Assembly: GCA_903930505.1 (NCBI GenBank)
Contig: CAIYYQ010000122.1
Location: 1 to 8,898, forward strand
From: Methanobacteriota archaeon
GTDB taxonomy: Archaea > Thermoplasmatota > E2 > DHVEG-1
Length of the DNA stretch: 8,898 nt
Direction of reading: 5' to 3'
Shown here: positions 7,064 to 8,898 of the stretch, piece by piece
How the letters are laid out: every line of letters starts with the position of its first letter
How positions within the stretch are numbered: position 1 is the stretch's first letter
Notes under the pieces: generated by a model
What the model was told of the DNA's origin: nothing
Databases searched by the model: none
What the model saw: the letters and a program-made list of their open reading frames with translations, nothing else
Position numbers and translations under genes: made by a program

Positions 7064-7075
7064 GGATTATATTCT
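7064..7075 (-). promoter_or_regulatory. TATA-like box of the protease gene
   Basis: On the minus strand it reads GAATATAATCC, centred near 7070, about 9 bp downstream of phased repeat site B and 52 bases from GTG 7018. Transcription would start near 7045, leaving a leader of about 26 bases. Confidence 0.5.
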
Positions 7076-7078
7076 TTC

Positions 7079-7111
7079 TTCCCAATTTATTCCCAAATTC
7101 ATTCCAATTTT
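7079..7111 (-). promoter_or_regulatory. phased triple direct repeat, site B (protease)
   Basis: On the plus strand three units TTCCCAATTTA, TTCCCAAATTCA and TTCCAATTT, with CCAA cores at 7082, 7093 and 7104, exactly 11 bp apart. It shares an identical 16-base core, TTTGGGAATAAATTGG on the minus strand, with site C. Distance to the TATA-like box is the same as at site A. A single similar unit (ATTCCCCCAATTTTT, from 7024) lies closer to the start codon and may instead be the ribosome binding site. Confidence 0.7.
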
Positions 7112-7128
7112 TTTAAATTTTCATGTAT

Positions 7129-7159
7129 TCGATTATCATAACAACGTGTCTGTAATCGA
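7129..7159. repeat. short inverted repeat upstream of site B
   Basis: TCGATTA at 7129-7135 and TAATCGA at 7153-7159 are exact complements around a 17-base spacer. It lies about 18 bp beyond the phased repeat, in the gap between the protease promoter and the end of the Spy-like gene. It could be a second operator or a weak hairpin; a 7-bp dyad in AT-rich DNA may also be chance. Confidence 0.3.
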
Positions 7160-7209
7160 GATCATTCATTTTTTTTAAAAATCATATTTTTTTAAGAACG
7201 GGAGAGGGG

Positions 7210-7243
7210 GAAGAAGGAAAAAATTTTTACTTTTTCCCTCTTC
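7210..7243 (-). terminator. hairpin after the Spy-like gene
   Basis: Arms 7210-7222 and 7231-7243 pair over 13 positions with one mismatch around an 8-base loop. It begins 29 bases after the end of the Spy-like gene on the minus strand. The minus-strand 3' arm itself contains T and C runs, but no clean U-tract follows, so the terminator call is moderate. Confidence 0.4.
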
Positions 7244-7272
7244 TAATTTTTTTAGGATGGGATGTCATCTAG

Positions 7273-7887
7273 TTATTTGATAGGTTTTTTATCAGACATG
7301 AAATCTCGTGGACCTTGGCCTGTTTCCCGACCGAAACCATGTTCAAACATCATATCTTGGTTTGCACCAACTGGTGCTTTGATCCCAAATTCATTTTGTA
7401 TGATTTCATTTATTTTATCCCAACTGTATCCTTGATTTCTCAGTTCTTTTTCTCGGTTTAAAATATCAAGTCTTTGTTTCGTATTATTGATTGCACTGTC
7501 TAACTGTATATCGAACACACCGTATTCATCGAGCTTTTCATTTATTGCTATTCTGATTTCTGAAGCGTTTGAACCTTGTTCGGTTAACGTTGTAATGAGC
7601 TCCTGTAAATTTGTTTGTTGTTCTTCTGTTAAATTATAGCAGAAAAACATTGATTCATTCATTTGTTGTCTTCCAAAAAATGGTTTTTGTTGATTGGTGG
7701 AATTTACTGTGTCATCAGAACAAAAAGGTGCTGGCCCGTTCATCTGGTTTCTTCCCCAAAAATCTCTTTGTTGAGAATTATCACCGCCGGTTCCGTTCGT
7801 TTGTGCACTTACAAATATCACTCCGATGCTTGCTATGAGTGCGATAACTGCAAGCCCTGTGGCAATTTTTTTGCTTGTTGTTTTCAT
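7273..7887 (-). CDS. secreted Spy/CpxP-like small protein with internal repeats
   Basis: 204 residues. Signal peptide (about 1-28, ending V-S-A-Q) with no lipobox, so exported and probably soluble or loosely bound. Residues 39-65 and 66-89 are a tandem repeat, Q-Q-x-x-F-x-G-R-x-Q-M-N...F-C, placing the only two cysteines (Cys56, Cys83) exactly 27 residues apart. Then comes L-T-E-E-Q-Q (86-91), which recalls the LTxxQ motif of bacterial Spy/CpxP chaperones, and two helical hairpin motifs of the form L-x-x-Q-G...I...G-V/I (101-124 and 149-169). I chose ATG 7887, preceded by GAGGG with 7 bases spacing; an upstream TTG at 7911 lacks a site. Its promoter carries the phased repeat, shared with the divergent regulator gene. 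A role as an extracellular chaperone or stress sensor is inferred from the weak motif and the HtrA neighbour; homology to Spy is not proven. Confidence 0.75.
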   Translation of the reverse strand: MKTTSKKIATGLAVIALIASIGVIFVSAQTNGTGGDNSQQRDFWGRNQMNGPAPFCSDDTVNSTNQQKPFFGRQQMNESMFFCYNLTEEQQTNLQELITTLTEQGSNASEIRIAINEKLDEYGVFDIQLDSAINNTKQRLDILNREKELRNQGYSWDKINEIIQNEFGIKAPVGANQDMMFEHGFGRETGQGPRDFMSDKKPIK

Positions 7888-7931
7888 ATTTTTTCCCTCG
7901 GTTTTTTTCAAGTATTTTTTATGTATGAGAT

Positions 7932-7942
7932 AGTTTATATCT
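7932..7942 (-). promoter_or_regulatory. TATA-like box of the Spy-like gene
   Basis: On the minus strand AGATATAAACT, centred near 7937, about 10 bp from the nearest (degenerate) repeat unit and 50 bases from ATG 7887. Predicted start near 7912 gives a leader of about 25 bases, with GAGGG at 7895-7899 as the ribosome site. Confidence 0.5.
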
Positions 7943-7946
7943 ATTC

Positions 7947-7990
7947 TTCCAGATTTGATTCCAATTTATTCCCAAATTATACCCAATTTT
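7947..7990. promoter_or_regulatory. phased direct repeat, site C (divergent Spy-like gene / regulator)
   Basis: CCAA-type cores at 7961, 7972 and 7983 are spaced exactly 11 bp (units TTCCAATTTA, TTCCCAAATTA, TACCCAATTTT on the plus strand). A fourth, weaker unit, TTCCAGATTTGA, occupies 7947-7958 and fills the gap toward the Spy-like TATA-like box. Orientation relative to the Spy-like gene is the same as at sites A and B. Because the winged-helix gene starts only 54 bp away on the other side, this site could also mediate autoregulation. Confidence 0.7.
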
Positions 7991-8002
7991 TATTAAGAAA
8001 TG

Positions 8003-8010
8003 TATTAAAT
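8003..8010 (+). promoter_or_regulatory. possible TATA-like box of the winged-helix gene
   Basis: TATTAAAT, 34 bases before ATG 8044, would place the transcript start near 8032 and leave a leader of only about 12 bases, in keeping with the absence of a ribosome binding site. TTTATTAAG at 7989-7997 is an alternative. The AT-rich context makes either weak. Confidence 0.3.
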
Positions 8011-8043
8011 GAGATTATCAATTCCAGTCAGCGGTTTACTGCA

Positions 8044-8340
8044 ATGAGCTCTATTAAAAATGTTCTTTTTTGGCTTCTCGCCAATTCTCTCGGTGGATTC
8101 AATCGAGGGAGAATAATAAAAGAACTTTTTAAAAAACCTCAAAATGCAAATGAGCTTTCTAGCAATCTCAATCTCGAATATAAAACAGTTCGTTATCATC
8201 TAAAAGTTCTGGAGGAAAACAGTCTTATCACATCGGCTGGTGGAGGATATGGTAAAACATATTTTCCATCCGATGAACTTCAAATACAGAAAAGCATTTT
8301 TGATGAGATTTGGGATGAAATTGGGAAAAAAACAGATTAA
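8044..8340 (+). CDS. winged helix-turn-helix transcriptional regulator
   Basis: 98-residue ArsR-like DNA-binding protein. After a short hydrophobic first helix (3-14), the core runs G-G-F-N-R-G-R-I-I-K-E-L-F (17-29), helix 2 N-E-L-S-S-N-L, the recognition helix Y-K-T-V-R-Y-H-L-K-V-L (47-57) and a wing ending G-G-G-Y-G-K-T-Y-F (66-74). There is no separate ligand domain and no cysteine, so it probably responds through a partner or by dimerisation through its ends. The frame stays open far upstream, but that part lies antisense to the Spy-like gene; ATG 8044 matches where the conserved fold begins. It is divergent from the Spy-like gene across site C and 30 bases ahead of a membrane-protein gene with which it should be co-transcribed. 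It is the best candidate to bind the phased repeats; that link is inference. Confidence 0.88.
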   Translation: MSSIKNVLFWLLANSLGGFNRGRIIKELFKKPQNANELSSNLNLEYKTVRYHLKVLEENSLITSAGGGYGKTYFPSDELQIQKSIFDEIWDEIGKKTD

Positions 8341-8370
8341 GAACGAACAATATAGAAAGGTGAAGAAAGA

Positions 8371-8898
8371 ATGAAACACATTCCAATAAATGAAGAAAAA
8401 ATTCCAGTATACAATAAAAAAGCAATTAAGCTAATCATAGCATTAGTTGTGTGCGGTGTAATAACAGGAATAATTTTATCAAGTTATTTTGTGAATGAAG
8501 CAAACGACCGGATAAAACATTTCGATGAAGAATCAGGACCCGGTGTTTTTCCTGGTGTTCCGGGTGAAATTGTCCCCTTAACGTTTTCTGATATTATCAT
8601 ACCTGCTCTTGGCGTAATCATTGTATGTATCAGTACGTTTTTACTTATCGGTCTCATCGCAGTTTATATGAAAATATTTTTTAAAAGTAATTCTAAATAC
8701 ATTGTAGGGCTGCTCTTTTTCTTGGTTCCGTTACTCATACAGTCTCTTTCTTCCATCAATGCCTTGCGTTCTTTATTTGTGTCTTCGGCTATTCCTTTTT
8801 CTCGTATTCGTGAAAGCATTGGTTTTGGAATGGGCGGTTTCGGTGGGATTCTTGTAATCATATCCATATTCGAAATTATGGGGCTTAGTATATTATTG
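8371..8898 (+). CDS. four-helix membrane protein of unknown function (3' end outside window)
   Basis: 176 codons are visible and no stop is reached before the window edge. ATG 8371 is preceded by AGAAAGGTGA (GGTGA at 8359-8363), a good ribosome site, 30 bases after the regulator stop. The protein has a polar basic N-terminus (1-17), transmembrane helices at about 18-40, 72-98, 109-128 and 152-175, and a loop between helices 1 and 2 (41-70) rich in acidic residues, Gly and Pro (G-P-G-V-F-P-G-V-P-G-E). A Gly/Phe/Met patch (G-F-G-M-G-G-F-G-G) precedes the last helix. I do not recognise the family. The close pairing with a one-domain winged-helix regulator suggests it might sense membrane state and control that regulator, but nothing in the sequence proves this. 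Confidence 0.8.
   Translation, partial: MKHIPINEEKIPVYNKKAIKLIIALVVCGVITGIILSSYFVNEANDRIKHFDEESGPGVFPGVPGEIVPLTFSDIIIPALGVIIVCISTFLLIGLIAVYMKIFFKSNSKYIVGLLFFLVPLLIQSLSSINALRSLFVSSAIPFSRIRESIGFGMGGFGGILVIISIFEIMGLSILL

Noticed and set aside
7663..8043. Long N-terminal extension of the winged-helix reading frame
   Set aside because: This part lies antisense to the well-supported Spy-like gene and its promoter, and the conserved regulator fold begins at the ATG at 8044.
8664..8867. Minus-strand frame opposite the membrane protein
   Set aside because: The plus-strand frame is continuous, hydrophobic with clear membrane helices and has a good ribosome site; the opposite frame has none of these.
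784..8898. Classical two-component envelope-stress system
   Set aside because: No histidine kinase or receiver domain is encoded in the window; only the effector genes resemble a Cpx-type response.

Overview
The window looks archaeal, probably a euryarchaeote of Thermoplasmatota type. This is inference from the gene content: a COG1361-type S-layer-like protein beside a MacB-type transporter, a winged-helix regulator paired with a small membrane protein, sequon-rich secreted proteins, and AT-rich TATA-like boxes followed by GGTGA-type ribosome binding sites. No marker gene fixes the lineage.

Layout: 1-771 (+) is the 3' part of a tRNA-dihydrouridine synthase gene, ending in a U-tract. It converges on a tightly packed minus-strand operon (4743 to 784) of four genes: ABC ATPase, Ig-like membrane-anchored extracellular protein, FtsX/MacB-type permease and a lipoprotein with a regular array of N-glycosylation sequons. 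Upstream of the operon lie a possible 46-residue ORF (4890-5030), an unrecognised cytoplasmic protein built from a duplicated helix-turn-helix-like unit (5012-5707), a membrane-anchored HtrA/DegP-type serine protease (5804-7018) and a secreted, Spy/CpxP-like small protein (7273-7887), all on the minus strand. Divergent from the last is a winged-helix regulator (8044-8340, +), followed by a four-helix membrane protein cut by the window edge (8371-8898, +). No stretch over 300 bases lacks a gene.

The main discovery is a shared cis-element. Three promoter regions (transporter operon, protease, and the divergent Spy-like/regulator region) each carry a triple direct repeat of a CCAAWTT-type core spaced exactly 11 bp, one helical turn. 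At the three minus-strand promoters the nearest unit sits about 10 bp upstream of a TATA-like box in the same orientation. The controlled products (extracellular protease, Spy-like protein, MacB-type transporter with lipoprotein) resemble the output of a bacterial Cpx/Bae envelope-stress response. The adjacent winged-helix protein and membrane protein are the obvious candidate regulator and sensor. The repeats are seen directly; the regulon and its function are inference.
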